NCBI RefSeq assembly: GCF_032854445.1
Contig: NC_088304.1
Location: 20,845,704 to 20,909,703, forward strand
Direction of reading: 5' to 3'
Length of the DNA: 64,000 bases
DNA from: Liolophura sinensis
Taxonomy: Eukaryota; Mollusca; Polyplacophora; Chitonida; Chitonidae
Shown here: positions 10,401-20,115 of the stretch, piece after piece
How positions within the stretch are numbered: position 1 is the stretch's first letter
How the letters are laid out: each line of letters opens with the position of its first letter
Notes under the pieces: generated by a model
Database searches by the model: none
What the model saw: only the letters and a program-made list of their open reading frames with translations
What the model was told of the DNA's origin: nothing
Made by a program: the position numbers and the translations under genes

Positions 10401-12316
10401 AAGAACTTAGAGAGTTCGTAAAGAATGAAAATGGGCTGGAATCATGCAAAGAGAAGCGGTCAACAGTTTTCAACGATGTAGGAAAGACGTAAGATATATT
10501 CTCGACGACTGAGTGAAATCAGTATTCAAACCGTGTGCCATGCTAGAATATAAGTTGTTGATAATAGAATATGTAACTATTCGATAATGAAATGTGTAAT
10601 TAAAGCAGACATGCACCTATCTCACACTAGGTTTAGAACTCTGTTACTCACAGATAGTATGTACATCTGAAGACTATAGTGCATGACTTCGTGTGACGCG
10701 AGGAAAATGATTTGGACACATCCACTGCGTACGCACAAACGTTCTTTCTGAAATCAAATGTATTGAAGTAAATAGATGCATGTATGTACTCTGTCCGATG
10801 TGACATTATCGTTTGTGTTTTAATTCAGCTGAGCATGCGCTGCCTTGTGAACATTTGGCATGTATATTTTTGTCACAGTTGTTAAAGGCAACGACCACTC
10901 TCCAATGAAGTATATATTAGATTAAAGACCATTAAAAACTCTCAAGGAAAATAGTTGGGGGTGGGGGGGGGGGGGGAATTTTTCTAACCGAGGAAAAGTT
11001 TTTTTTAAAAGTCACGTTCCACGGTGGGTGTTGCGACCCAGACGGTATCAGTTACGTCACATCTAAACTTTCTTTTTAAAAATTCGTTTCAAGGTCAAAT
11101 CAGCGAATGCTTTTATAGATCTGTATGTATTTGCTGAAATGTAGCAGTCTAATGTGTATTAAGTAGCACAAACCCTATGTGACGTCACTTGCCCCATTGT
11201 GATCAGCCCCAAAGGCCACCAGAGTATAAAATATTCAAATGCATTTCACTCTGTTAAACAAATTATGACAAAAATAAATTCCACTATTGTTCTGGATGGT
11301 TTTTAATAGTCTTTCATCTGATGGATACTTCAATTTAGAGTGATATAACCAACATAGCCTGTAACTCATGATTAAGTCACAACCCCGGGAGTGTATTAGC
11401 TAATACAGGTATTACATCGCATTATATATTAACCATTTTAACAAAACCCAGCAACGAATAAAGTTGTACAGTTGGCACCAACTGGAACAGCAACACATTT
11501 GGTTCATATTTAAAATACTGCTACAAAATTATTTTTGAGCCAAGTAAAAAACTGAAGACTTGGCTAAAAGTTAAAGCTGGTATTAAGTCTTAAAAAAGAT
11601 TTTAACACGAGAATCCTGAAAATCATCCAGTCTAACCCGATAGCATATTGTTGCCGGGGAAAATATTATGAACGCGATTCCCCTATGGTTGCTTTTGGTA
11701 TGGTATTTCTTCGTCAATTCGGGCAGGTGCATGATTGGTAAATGCTAGCACTCCGATTCCTTTCACCCGCGATATCGACGTATTAATAAAGTAGTCTCCA
11801 GATCGACGTTCAACGACAAGCACAACAACAAATAAATAAATAAAAAAAAGAAAGCTTTCCTAAACCCAATATGAACGTATTTGTTTATTTCATTGGTGTC
11901 ACACGGCGTCCTCAACAATATTTCACTTATAGGACTCCGACCAGCATTGTGGTGGGAGAAAACCAGAGCCTGGGGGAAACTCACGACCGGACGGAAAGGA
12001 AGCCGGCATAAGCTGGACTTGAACTCACAGCGGCTGGCACGCCCGTCGCTTTGCCCCCCCCCCCTCCCAACCATTCTATATGCCTTTTAAAGATACCAGA
12101 AATTGAAAAAAAGAAAGGTCATGATCTGTGCTTTAGATTGAATAAAAACATGTAATATCATTGTTGTTGTTGTTGTTATTATTATTATTATTAGATGCCT
12201 TATTAGTAGATGCCTTAGGTTTATGAGACTTACCCGTCAGCCCTCTGTGCATTTGCTTTCACCCACAAGATAATCCACACAGAAGCAAAGAGCAGAAATG
12301 TTGATTTCTGCTTCAT
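15..12316 (-). CDS. Secreted EGF-repeat protein gene, 5' part (11 exons; 3' end outside the window)
   Basis: Eleven exons on the minus strand join into one open frame: 12234-12316, 8984-9069, 8007-8126, 6777-6896, 6022-6129, 5102-5221, 4499-4603, 3208-3339, 2010-2117, 1052-1174 and 15-119. The product starts with a signal peptide, then a short Cys-rich segment like the end of an EMI module, then nine EGF-like domains. Every EGF exon starts and ends in phase 1, and exon 1 to 2 joins in phase 2, so the frame holds throughout. Plain EGF domains (1st, 3rd, 5th, 7th, 9th) alternate with calcium-binding domains (2nd, 4th, 6th, 8th). By family, such proteins are extracellular matrix or receptor ectodomains (MEGF6/fibrillin/fibulin-like organisation). 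No transmembrane or other C-terminal domain is visible because the gene leaves the window, so the specific orthologue is unknown. The structure is seen in the sequence; the joined transcript is inferred. Confidence 0.85.
120..1051. other. Intron of the EGF-repeat gene
   Basis: It contains the SINE at 278-533. About 840-1010 has many short GAGTCA/TGACTC-like words on both strands, resembling the ends of the TIR element at 21896-22692 but without a clear pair of ends. No coding exon was seen. Confidence 0.5.
278..533 (+). repeat. tRNA-derived SINE (V-SINE/RUDI-like), full but diverged
   Basis: It starts GGGAGCCTCCGTGGCC, has the GAGTTCGAGTCCAGC (B-box-like) block, the CTCCGGTCGTACGTG and GGTCGTGGGTTT blocks and the tail GTCGTATAAGTGAAATATT. 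It lies in the intron between exons 10 and 11 of the EGF gene. Confidence 0.8.
1052..1174 (-). CDS. EGF-repeat gene exon 10: calcium-binding EGF-like domain 8
   Basis: A phase 1-1 exon of 123 nt starting [12 protein letters not shown] and containing [12 protein letters not shown] (hydroxylation consensus). The acceptor is TTCCAG and the donor is C|GTGAGT. Confidence 0.85.
1786..2040 (-). repeat. Two-unit tandem duplication (~136 bp) of the exon 9 end
   Basis: Two adjacent units share ACCTACCGGT ... TTCCTAGTTAAAGTTTATTTT ... GTGACAACTTACCGGCACATTGCG. The right unit holds the true end and donor of exon 9 (2010). The left unit holds a copy of the donor with about 17 bp of exon-like sequence. 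The units differ at several bases, so the duplication is not brand new. Confidence 0.75.
2010..2117 (-). CDS. EGF-repeat gene exon 9: EGF-like domain 7 (plain type)
   Basis: A phase 1-1 exon of 108 nt encoding (A)[17 protein letters not shown] followed by [18 protein letters not shown]. The acceptor is TTTCATAG and the donor is G|GTAAGT. The last bases of this exon and its donor are duplicated about 136 bp downstream (1786-2040 repeat). Confidence 0.78.
3208..3339 (-). CDS. EGF-repeat gene exon 8: calcium-binding EGF-like domain 6
   Basis: A phase 1-1 exon of 132 nt starting [12 protein letters not shown] and containing [12 protein letters not shown] (hydroxylation consensus). The loop before the last cysteine ([13 protein letters not shown]) is longer than in its sisters. 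The acceptor is TTGCAG and the donor is C|GTAAGT. Confidence 0.85.
3480..3800 (-). repeat. SINE, second family (tRNA-like head, 'cgcttggcg' body)
   Basis: On the minus strand a tRNA-like head (around GGGATCAAACAAGGGTCGGG) is followed by GCCTCGCTTGGCGCTCAGTA and a tail ending near the TAACGTCGTACTTAACAATT block. Related copies are at 51406-51985 and 61190-61440. Confidence 0.6.
4210..4290 (+). repeat. Fragment of dispersed repeat R2
   Basis: It holds the last block of R2: GACGTC..TG..CTCGAATTACTCAAGATTCTG then GTGTTGTCATCACATTTAAC. It lies in the intron between exons 8 and 7. Confidence 0.6.
4392..4463. repeat. (AT)n microsatellite
   Basis: About 36 uninterrupted AT units, directly beyond the donor side of EGF exon 7. 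Confidence 0.95.
4499..4603 (-). CDS. EGF-repeat gene exon 7: EGF-like domain 5 (plain type)
   Basis: A phase 1-1 exon of 105 nt encoding (A)[16 protein letters not shown] followed by [18 protein letters not shown]. The donor is G|GTATAT. It lies only about 35 bp from an (AT)n microsatellite that starts the downstream intron. Confidence 0.8.
5102..5221 (-). CDS. EGF-repeat gene exon 6: calcium-binding EGF-like domain 4
   Basis: A phase 1-1 exon starting [12 protein letters not shown] and containing [12 protein letters not shown], again the beta-hydroxylation consensus. The acceptor is AACAG and the donor is C|GTGAGT. A long poly-C/poly-G tract sits just upstream in the adjoining intron. Confidence 0.85.
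5389..5425. repeat. Poly-C / CCCCCA tract
   Basis: A C12 run followed by CACCCCCACC repeats. It is intronic, in the intron before exon 6. Confidence 0.9.
6022..6129 (-). CDS. EGF-repeat gene exon 5: EGF-like domain 3 (plain type)
   Basis: A phase 1-1 exon of 108 nt encoding (A)[17 protein letters not shown] followed by [18 protein letters not shown]. Cys spacing is nearly the same as in domains 5, 7 and 9. The acceptor is ACTGCAG and the donor is G|GTAAGT. Confidence 0.82.
6777..6896 (-). CDS. EGF-repeat gene exon 4: calcium-binding EGF-like domain 2
   Basis: A phase 1-1 exon starting DIDECQ and containing [12 protein letters not shown], which is the C-x-[DN]-x4-[FY]-x-C-x-C consensus for Asp/Asn beta-hydroxylation in calcium-binding EGF domains. 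The acceptor is CTCACAG and the donor is C|GTAAGT. Confidence 0.85.
8007..8126 (-). CDS. EGF-repeat gene exon 3: EGF-like domain 1 (plain type)
   Basis: A phase 1-1 exon encoding [19 protein letters not shown] followed by [20 protein letters not shown]. Six cysteines fit the C-x-C-x-C-x-C-x-C-x-C EGF pattern. Its first codon is completed by the last base of exon 2 (Pro). It has no D-x-D-E-C start, so no calcium site is predicted. Confidence 0.8.
8195..8555. repeat. Degenerate ~70-bp tandem repeat, about five units
   Basis: The motif TCTTATATTTGGTGTTCAAG ... TTTGATATTCAGCTCCTACA recurs with CTTA anchors at 8387, 8457 and 8527 (period 70) and weaker units from about 8195. It sits between EGF exons 2 and 3; the open frame through it follows from the repeat. 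Confidence 0.8.
8743..8912 (+). repeat. Truncated V-SINE-like copy
   Basis: It holds CAGGAGCCTCTCACCGATGCGG ... CACCATAATGCTGGCGG ... ATTCTTGAAACACCAATCAAAT. The tRNA head is missing. It is intronic. Confidence 0.7.
8984..9069 (-). CDS. EGF-repeat gene exon 2: Cys-rich segment resembling the end of an EMI module
   Basis: The exon is 86 nt, with acceptor TTTTTTCCAG and donor C|GTAAGC. It reads [20 protein letters not shown] followed by PDGINCNI. The Y-x-V ... CC-x-[NG]-W ... G-x-x-C pattern is like the C-terminal half of EMI domains that precede EGF repeats in MEGF-type proteins. No N-terminal half of an EMI domain is present in exon 1, so this is a shortened version or only a look-alike. Confidence 0.72.
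9070..12233. other. Intron 1 of the EGF-repeat gene
   Basis: No exon was recognised. It contains a fragment of a repeat (10440-10560, GGTCAACAGTTTTCAACGAT...) also found at 54280-54400, a poly-G run near 10962-10975 and a V-SINE copy at 11880-12070. The phases of exons 1 and 2 fit without any further exon. Confidence 0.6.
11880..12070 (-). repeat. V-SINE-like copy, 5' truncated
   Basis: Minus orientation: tail ATTGGTGTCACACGGCGTCC, TTATAGGACTCCGACCAGCATTG, and GACTTGAACTCACAGCGGCT. It stops at a poly-C run near 12055. Confidence 0.7.
12234..12316 (-). CDS. EGF-repeat gene exon 1: signal peptide
   Basis: The exon encodes 27 residues beginning [20 protein letters not shown] and ending ANAQRAD: a basic start, a hydrophobic core and a small-residue cleavage region (ANA). 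The donor is GG|GTAAGT (phase 2). The next exon opens in the matching phase. The ATG at 12316 is chosen because it gives an ideal signal peptide; 5' UTR and promoter were not identified. Confidence 0.8.
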
Positions 12317-12936
12317 CTTGTAAAGAAAGGAGATAAAAAACGATATCAAACACCTCAGCATGTTTTATGTTACAGCTTCATTCTGTAAGCTAAGCATTGA
12401 CAAACTGACACATACCGTAAAGGAGAGGCGGTCAGTAGGCTATGTGTATCTGCTTCATTCTGAACTAAAAAAAAGTTTACTACAAAGACACACCTCTTAA
12501 CAGAATGGCACATTTCTGAACGGAAAGGCAGGAGTATGATATGGTCTAAATTCTAACACATCCACAAAGCAATCAGTGTTTCACCCTCAAGAATGAAAAA
12601 AAAATGGACTATTCCATGAATAAAGTTGAAGCATTAGCACAAGGACAACTTCGCACTTCTGGCGTGTTATTCCACGTGTGCTTGGTGTACAGAAAATGTG
12701 TTATGTAACTAACCAGTACGTTTATGTTACGTAAACATCGTAAATCATTCACAAAATCTCTCACGATAGAATTTCATGTTGACGTTTAACTCTGGAAGAA
12801 TCAGGAGAACAAACGGCTCTTTCAGCGATTGTCTTCGCTACTCAATAAGATTTTGGTTAGGAGATTAATTTGTCAGTTGTAAAAAAAAACACACACACAA
12901 GGTACTGTAAGGAAACACAGAGATGAGAAAATAAAA

Positions 12937-13229
12937 CCAAACAACTAATTTATTTATTTATTTTTTTGATCGGTGTTTTACGCCGTACTCAACAATATTT
13001 CACTTATACGACGACGGCCAGCATTATGGTGGGCGGAAACCGGGCACAGCCCTGGGGAAACCCACGACCATCCGCAGGTTGCTGCAAGACCTTCCCACGT
13101 ACGGCCGGAGAGGAAGCCAGCATAAGCTGGACTTGAGCTCACGGCGACCGCATTGGTGAGAGACACCTGGGTCATTACGCTGCGCTAGCGCGCTAAGCAA
13201 CTGAGCCACGGAGGCCTCTCCAAACAACT
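12937..13229 (-). repeat. Full-length V-SINE-like copy with 10-bp target duplication
   Basis: The element at 12947-13219 runs from the A/T tail through GTGTTTTACGCCGTACTCAA to GAGCCACGGAGGCCTC. CCAAACAACT flanks it perfectly at 12937-12946 and 13220-13229, as expected for LINE-mediated retroposition. Confidence 0.9.
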
Positions 13230-13397
13230 GATCCCCTATGTTATAAACTGTTCCCCTTAGTGAGGATGTGGTGAATTTGTGATAATCAAGTTAGTAAGCT
13301 GATTTGTAAATATTATTTTTCATCCCGCCTTCGCCAGTCATCATCACTGTTCAAGTTCCCTTTGGTTGAGACAGAGAACAGAGAACAGCTCTTTCAG

Positions 13398-13562
13398 ATT
13401 TATTTATTTATTTTGATTGGTGTTTTACGCCGTGCTCAAGAATATTTCACTTATACGACGGCGGCCAGCATTATGGTGGGAGGAAACCGGGCAGAGCCCG
13501 GGGAAACCCACGACCATCCGCAGGTTGCTGGCAGGCCTTCCCACTTACGGCCGGAGAGGCAG
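13398..13562 (-). repeat. Truncated V-SINE-like copy
   Basis: Tail and central domain are present (GTGTTTTACGCCGTGCTCAA ... ACTTACGGCCGGAGAGGCAG); the tRNA-like head is missing. Confidence 0.8.
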
Positions 13563-13597
13563 CTCTTCCAGAAGATTTCATTCAGAAGTATACTACA

Positions 13598-13665
13598 GCA
13601 TATATACTGTATAAGTGAAATATTCTTGAGTACGGCGTAAAGCATCAATCAAATAAATAAATTAA
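13598..13665 (+). repeat. V-SINE tail only, opposite orientation
   Basis: TATAAGTGAAATATTCTTGA GTACGGCGTAAAGCATC AATCAAATAAATAAA follows the minus-strand copy 13398-13562 closely, leaving two tails in inverted orientation. Confidence 0.75.
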
Positions 13666-14459
13666 ATGTTGACAATGACAATGGTTTAAACTCATCAAAA
13701 TGCCTGCCCACTTTCAAAACACACCTCACCCCACACCCACCCCATTTAACACCCCCACCCCTAACTCAACTGTGTCTTACCTTAATTTAGGGATACGCCT
13801 GCGTTAGTGGTATGCTGCCTTGTAACAATCTACAACAAACGGAAAGTGTCAATGGCCTTCGCCCTCTTCCCTCTTTCCTCATAAATGCCCTGAAATATCC
13901 TAACAGTTGAATGATATACCCCTGGTTCAAGGAGACATCACCATATTTTGCGCCGTTGAATTATACGACCCTATTTCGAATTTCGTATTATACCAAGGAA
14001 TCACCAAGATAAAAACAAATAGGTTTTGACATCAACGTTGAACAGAAATTTTTATTTCAACTATTTTTGAATATTATATAAATAAATAAACAAATAAACA
14101 GAATTAACTGTTGGTGATAGTGAAATGTATAACATTTACATAAATTTTCGCGATTTTTATTTCCTCAAAAAGTGCATCAAGCTTACTGTCTCTTCAAATT
14201 CACACTTAGTAGTTTCTTTAGATTTTGCAATTTGTAGGAGTCGTGTGAATTTAATCAATATTCAAGTCGTAGATACAAGTTGTTGTCAAACAAAGTGATT
14301 AATTTTTAATATAGACTATTTATTTAACGAGGTTTTCTCACAGCCTAATTGCTACTACGGAGATCTCAAAGCATCCGTTAACAATATAATAGCGAACGAA
14401 TACATACATATAAATATGGGTATACATATTTCAAATAACGGAATGTAAGTTGAACTAAA

Positions 14460-15982
14460 TTAATTAGTGTTTACAATGTTAGCATCGTTATTACCATGGT
14501 CATGAAACCTTTCTGTATCATTGATAAATTTATGTACACATTGAAAAACAAGTTTTTTATCTTCGTAATTTAGATCTTTAAAGCCAAACAAAAGTATATT
14601 ACATATATATCGTGAACATTGTGGAATAAAAACAGAATAGTTTACACTGGTTGAAATAATTTGTGTGAGACTATGTAGCATGTTCTTCTTATGGGTGGCA
14701 AATTGAGGGCAAATAAAAAAAATAATGAAAGGTATCTTCACATGTATTATTACAGTAATGGCAAGTAGTATCTTCAATAATATTATACCTTAGAGCGCTG
14801 AGTTCATTTCTCATTCTGCAGTGCTGGACAGATGAAAAGTTGCTAAAGCCATTATATAACGATATAAAATCACTAGACGTAGTAATCATTGGTGGAGATA
14901 GGCATTTTTGAAGTTCTTTAATTGAGGAATGGCGAATATGTTTAGGCAAATTATTCCAGTCCTTACTTGTTTTCGGGAGGAAGGGAGATTTGTATATACT
15001 GAAGCGATATCTAAATACACGTAAATTTTCATTGTACTTTAAGTTATATGTATTATACTCTGTCGATCGTCTTGGTAATAGGGACTGTAAATAAGGGGGT
15101 TTGGGGGGGGGGGTCCATTTACAATTTTAAAAAAAAGCAGAATCCTGTGTTGTCTACGACGAACATATAGTGGTGTCCAATTAAGTTCACTCAGCAGAGC
15201 TTTATCTGATGTACCACACATTCCACTTGTACAAAGCAAAGCTGTGCACCGTTGAACACTTTCCAGTTTTTGGAAAAGCCCAATACTACAGTTATCATAT
15301 AATATGTCGCCATACTGTATTGTGGATCTAATAACAATGTTGTCTAAAGTTATTAAACACTTCCTTGTCAATATCCTCTTCACTCTCTTTATAATACCTA
15401 ATTTCTTATTACATTTATTTACCAGTGATCTTGTATGTTCGTCCCATTTATCATCGTGCTGTAGAATGATACCAAGGTGTTTATGGTACTGAACGCTCTT
15501 CACATCAATACCATCTAAATTTTGGGTTTTAGTTTTGGGTACTTCGGGTTGTTTTTTTAAGGAAACAAGTCAGTATACAGTTTTCTGCGCATTAAATGTC
15601 ATCAACCACTGTTTGGCCCATTGTGACAAGCGACCTACATCTCGATTTATTTTAATTTCAGATATAATACACTCAGTCATCCCTTCGGACAAAGATGTAT
15701 CATCAGCACAAATATTGATATTACATTCATGTTCACATTTATGGCATTTACAAAAATCAGGAAAAGAAGCGGTCCTAGAACGAAGCCATGTGGAACTCTG
15801 CTTTGAATAGAATATATGTCTGAATCAACTCCGTTTAAACAAACTTTAATTTTTCTGCCAGATAAATAATTCTTAGTCCATGTCAGTAATGGATCCTTAA
15901 CACCCAACTGTCTCAATTTAAACAAATGACCCTCAGGCCAGACTTTATCAAAAGCCGTGTTTACATCTAGGAAACTAAACAA
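14460..15982 (-). pseudogene. Decayed non-LTR retrotransposon (CR1/L2-like), reverse transcriptase and C-terminal region
   Basis: On the minus strand the pieces read in order. 15982-15677 has FLDVNTAFDKVW, the YLSGRKIKV block and VPHGFVLGPLLFLIFVNAIN. Near 15710 a one-base shift leads to CADDTSLSEG, the [YF]ADD catalytic box with its first residue changed. 15503-15039 has KHLGIILQHDDKW and the thumb region (IVIRSTIQYGDILYDN). 14949-14460 has a C-terminal block with CHYCNNTCEDTFHYFFICPQ. These orders match CR1/L2/Jockey-type elements without RNase H. Endonuclease and upstream RT are missing; a plus-strand SINE tail lies just beyond the cut end. Frameshifts make it non-functional. Confidence 0.85.
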
Positions 15983-15989
15983 GTATCAT

Positions 15990-16090
15990 TACCATTATTA
16001 CCATAACCATTACCATAATGCTGGTCGCCGTCGTATGAGTAAAATATTCTTAAGTACGGCATAAAACACCCACCAAATAAATAAATGAAT
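15990..16090 (+). repeat. V-SINE 3' fragment
   Basis: ACCATAATGCTGGTCGCCGT then ATTCTTAAGTACGGCATAAA and an AAATAAATAAATG tail, abutting the truncated LINE. Confidence 0.75.
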
Positions 16091-16229
16091 AAAATTTGAT
16101 GTTTCAAACGTAACAATTATATTCAACAGGGAGAATGTACATTCTGCAATATGTGACATTAGTTGCTTCCGTTCCAGCAATGTCATTGTAATACCATGTT
16201 TGCATTTTCAATTAAAAGGTGTGAAATTA

Positions 16230-16470
16230 TTCATACATCTATCTAAGAGCACGGAAAGAGAACTGGCTGGTCCGGTGTCAGTATAATCTGACTGGGTGGG
16301 GTGTCAGATCTGGTGTCTTCGGCATGATACTTCAGTGGCGGCATGGACTCGCCCTGCCACAGGAAGACACAGTATATGCACACACAAACTGACTCGTCAT
16401 ATGACTGAAAAAATTGTTGAGCACGACATAAAGCATATCGCATACATACGTACATACGTTTATTTAATTA
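16230..16470 (+). repeat. SINE-like repeat (cgtcatatgactgaaaaaattg tail)
   Basis: GGTGTCTTCGGCATGATACT ... CGCCCTGCCACAGGAAGACA ... CGTCATATGACTGAAAAAAT then TTGAGCACGACATAAAGCAT. The tail resembles other tRNA-SINE tails ('gttgagyacgrcgtwaa') in the window. Confidence 0.5.
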
Positions 16471-16479
16471 AATGGTCTT

Positions 16480-17550
16480 TAACCCCATATTTAAGAAGTT
16501 TTCACATATGGGAGGAGAACACCCGGTTTCCTAGAGTAACCCAAAGTCTGAATTTCAAGCCGCAGCTGAAGCAGCCAGACCGGGATTCGAACATGCAACT
16601 TCATTGACCAAGGGCCTGATGGTAACATTTAACCTGAACTTTGAGCATCTTGACCACTGTGGGCCTGAGTAGCTTAAATACATTACACATATTTTGAGCA
16701 ATTGTACATACAACGTGTATGTAGACATAGGCATTCATTGACGTGTGTATATTACTGTTTGGGAGACATACATACCTTCTTCTTTGCTCTGCCTGGCAGC
16801 GGTTTTAGTGGCAGAAATGCCACATTGTGAGTTACTCGTAAAGAACCATTTAAACTTATGAATATTTTAGTTGGTTTTCTATTGTGTGCTTTAGTGGAAG
16901 CTTGTCTGTGCGATAGTGACAAAAGGCATCTTACAAATAATACAGAGGCTGACCGGACGTTAAGCGAATTTGGAAGAATTCCAAAGATTCAATTCTTTCA
17001 CCTAAAATGACAACAAACTATTGAGGCTCTATGGGTAGATTTGTTTGTTTTTTTTAAGCTGAACTTTAATATTTCACCTAACGTTAGATGATAAACGTAT
17101 AAGCTACATAAATGTGGTTTATTTTAATACTTAATAAAAATATTCCTCAGAACAAATTTCTATTTTTTGTGTCCCTCTGGCCTGCTCAAATGTAAGGACC
17201 TGGAAAGCGAACAAGAAAACTTCCACAAAATGTTTTGAAGAGTAGCCTTATTTTCCAGGATATCATTAGATGGTTTAAAATGTAGTGAAATGTCTAATTT
17301 ATGTTATAATACGTGTCTGTTTGATTATTTTTTAACATCGTACATTTCTGAGGAGTTTTGTATCTTAATTCTTTATGGGTGGAGAAGGCCAGTCTGTTTG
17401 GATGAAATCATGCCATTTTGCTGTGTACATGACAGTTCTTTTGACTTAAAACCTTGTGTAATTAAATATATTTCGTCCTAGCAATTTTGAAAAGTTTTGA
17501 AAAACCGGCGTAAAAGCATTGTTGGAGATTTTAATTAAATGTGATAAAAA
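16480..17550. other. No gene recognised
   Basis: AT-rich sequence with no coding exon or clear repeat that I can support. Confidence 0.4.
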
Positions 17551-17554
17551 AAGA

Positions 17555-17830
17555 CTACAGCATTGGGAGTAAATCCAGAGCAGAGACGACAGTATGATAA
17601 ATGAAAATTATTCCGGGTGAGCATTGGAATATGATTTCTTTATCTTAGTTACAGTGTAAAAACCTAGATTTCCACTATCAGTATCATGTTCTAAGCAAAA
17701 CTGGGTAAGAAAACAAAATAAAATAAAACACAGTGATGTCAACTGCAACTGATGAGGCATGCCTACTCTGAAATTACTCCGAATAATGTGTTGTCATCAC
17801 ATTTAAACTACAACCACAGATTTACGCGTT
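17555..17830 (+). repeat. Dispersed repeat R2, diverged copy
   Basis: It starts AGACTACAGCATTGGGAGTA, has AGAGCAGAGACGACAGTATG and ends with TGTGTTGTCATCACATTTAA. Confidence 0.6.
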
Positions 17831-18103
17831 TAAATTTTACTATATAAACAAAAATGTTTTGCTTTGAGTATGTTCAATAGTTTTCAACCAAACATCAACA
17901 GATGCATAAAAGCACCCTGACTCTAAGGCGCAGTCGATATGCAAAAACTTCAGTGTCGTTTTTCAGATTGTCCCCAAAGGGTACCATGCTTTAATCATAG
18001 CACATATTTCCTTTACCGAGCCAACACAGGAGAACTCTTGGAATATTTACCTAATAATTCGTGACTGTTAGTTAACGTCATAGGAGGGCAGTTACTATTA
18101 TGA

Positions 18104-18121
18104 GGGGGGGGGGGGGGGGGG
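18104..18121. repeat. Poly-G run
   Basis: Eighteen G, within non-coding sequence. Confidence 0.9.
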
Positions 18122-18671
18122 AGGAAGATAAACCACCGATAAACCAAGTTATTCACGAACTTGTGGGATACAAGCAGTCTTCAACGACCGTTTATTGCAA
18201 CGAGCCTTAAAGGATTTAGATTTGACGACATTTACCTGAAATATACTTTGAGGTCTGATGTCATTCTTTTCTTTTGGAAACCCCAGGAGGATTGTATTTA
18301 AAAAAGGTATATGTATGAAAGCGATAAATAAAGGAAATGCTTTTACCAGGGCATGTTTCCAAAAACGTGTTTATGGAAAGACAAACCGTTTTATAGATGG
18401 GCTAGGTAGGTGCGTCATTGTATTGGCAATGGTTGCTAATTAGCATTGTAAACGAAACCTCATGCGACCTAGGGACATCAGTCAGGTAGTGATATTGACG
18501 ACAACCCAGGAATTCATTAAAATTTTATTCCACCTTCTTAAGTCTCATTTTACTGTCTGACAAACGAAATGCATAATTTAACAATATTAAATCCACTTCT
18601 TGACGTATCGTGAACAAACTATATAAATGAATAAAATACACCCTTTCTCCCACAAACCTGACGGTCTTCAT

Positions 18672-18892
18672 ATATTTATTCATTTGATTTATGTTTTACG
18701 CAGTACTTAAGAACATTTCATCTGTAAGACGGCAGCCAGCATCATGTTGTAGGGAAAGTAAAAATACTTCCCTCGTCAGCTAGGAGAGAAGCTGATTTGA
18801 AGAAGAAGATTTCAACCCACAGCTAACACACTGCTGAGAGCCTCTTGAGCCATTGTGCTGGCATGCTAACCACTCTGCCACGCAGATTCCCC
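18672..18892 (-). repeat. Diverged V-SINE-like copy
   Basis: Minus orientation: TTTATGTTTTACGCAGTACT, GTAAGACGGCAGCCAGCATC and a head near CACTCTGCCACGCAG. The central part differs strongly from the consensus. Confidence 0.6.
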
Positions 18893-18989
18893 ACCGTGGT
18901 ATAAGTGAAACATTCTAGAATATATGGTTAAATTTAACGGCTGTTTTAGTCCGCCATTTGTATACGACCTGCAAGCCATAAAATGGCTT

Positions 18990-19245
18990 TATATTTATTT
19001 TTTTGATTGGTGTTCTACGACGCATTCAAAAATATTTCACTTATTCGACGGCAGCCAGCATTATGTTGGGAGGAAACCGGGCAGAGCCCGGGAGAAACCG
19101 TCGACCGTGTGCATGTTACTGGCTGACCTTTCCACGTACGGCGGAGAGGAAACCAGCATGGACTGGACTTGACCTCGCATTAGTGGGAGGCTCCAGGATT
19201 ATTGCGCCGTGTTGGCGCGCTTATCCCCTCGGCCATCAAGGTCCA
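18990..19245 (-). repeat. V-SINE-like copy
   Basis: TTTTTTTGATTGGTGTTCTA, TTCGACGGCAGCCAGCATTA, CCGGGCAGAGCCCGGGAGAA and the head GGAGGCTCCAGGATTATTGC are all in order. Confidence 0.85.
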
Positions 19246-19566
19246 TCGAAGAACTTTATAACCAAATCATAAAAATCATTCAAATAAATATATAAATATT
19301 GATTCTGTATATCGTGCATGGTGCCAGGATCTGCCAGTTGTGAGTTCCAAGATTCAAGATTAGTTTGGTTATTTTACATGAATTGTGTATCCGGAATGCA
19401 CTGTTTGCATTGTTGTGGTTGATAATTTGTCAAAAGAATGTGCTCATACTCAAACAAAGATTGCAATCATATAAATAATCAACCTATAATCGCCGATTCT
19501 GCTAAGTATTTATATCTATACACTTAAATACCTAAGTACCGATTGCCGTCATGTAAGCGACGGTGT

Positions 19567-19860
19567 GAAAGGCAAAAGACTACAGCACACAGGATCAAAT
19601 TAGATCAACAGTGTGATATATGGAGTTGACAAATGGTCACACTTCATCGGAGAAATGCGCCCTATTGACAATTTACATTAACATCGTCTCTTTCTAACCG
19701 TTGCCGTAAATATTTTAACAGTGGCTGCATACCGCTGCCCTCTCAACCAAGAAGCACAGTGACGTAAGCACAATTACGCCCAATAATGCAGTCTTGTTAC
19801 TATAAACTGCAATTTATTAGACGTCGTTGGTAAAGAATTACTGAAAATCATGTTTTCATT
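19567..19860 (+). repeat. Dispersed repeat R2, diverged copy
   Basis: AAAGACTACAGCACACAGGA, ACAGTGTGATATATGG..GACAAATGGTCACAC, then TTATTAGACGTCGTTGG and AGAATTACTGAAAATCATG, in the R2 order. Confidence 0.6.
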
Positions 19861-20039
19861 ATGTTTAAATAAGTAGAAAAATAAATCTTTAGTTCTAAAT
19901 GTCGCACTGGTGTTTACGATATGCACAATTTCCATTAAAACCTGACCACGCCTGAGAGGTACTATCAAATAGAAAACCTGAGAGAGCATTCAACATAGTC
20001 GAGAGCAGTATAAGTTAAAACCTCCATATTTTGCACCCG

Positions 20040-20115
20040 CCAGATAGCACAGGGAGGCAACAAGGAGGCACATTACATGCACTCTAAGGATTCCTTCGTC
20101 ATCCATAGAATTCCG
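20040..20115 (+). repeat. Fragment of the second SINE family
   Basis: CAACAAGGAGGCACATTACA then TGCACTCTAAGGATTCCTTC matches the 3' part of the SINEs at 51406-51985 and 61190-61440. Confidence 0.55.

Larger units (their letters stand above)
12317..14330. other. Upstream of the EGF-repeat gene
   Basis: Besides the three SINE pieces, nothing coding or clearly regulatory was recognised. It includes a C-rich stretch near 13725-13765. Confidence 0.4.
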
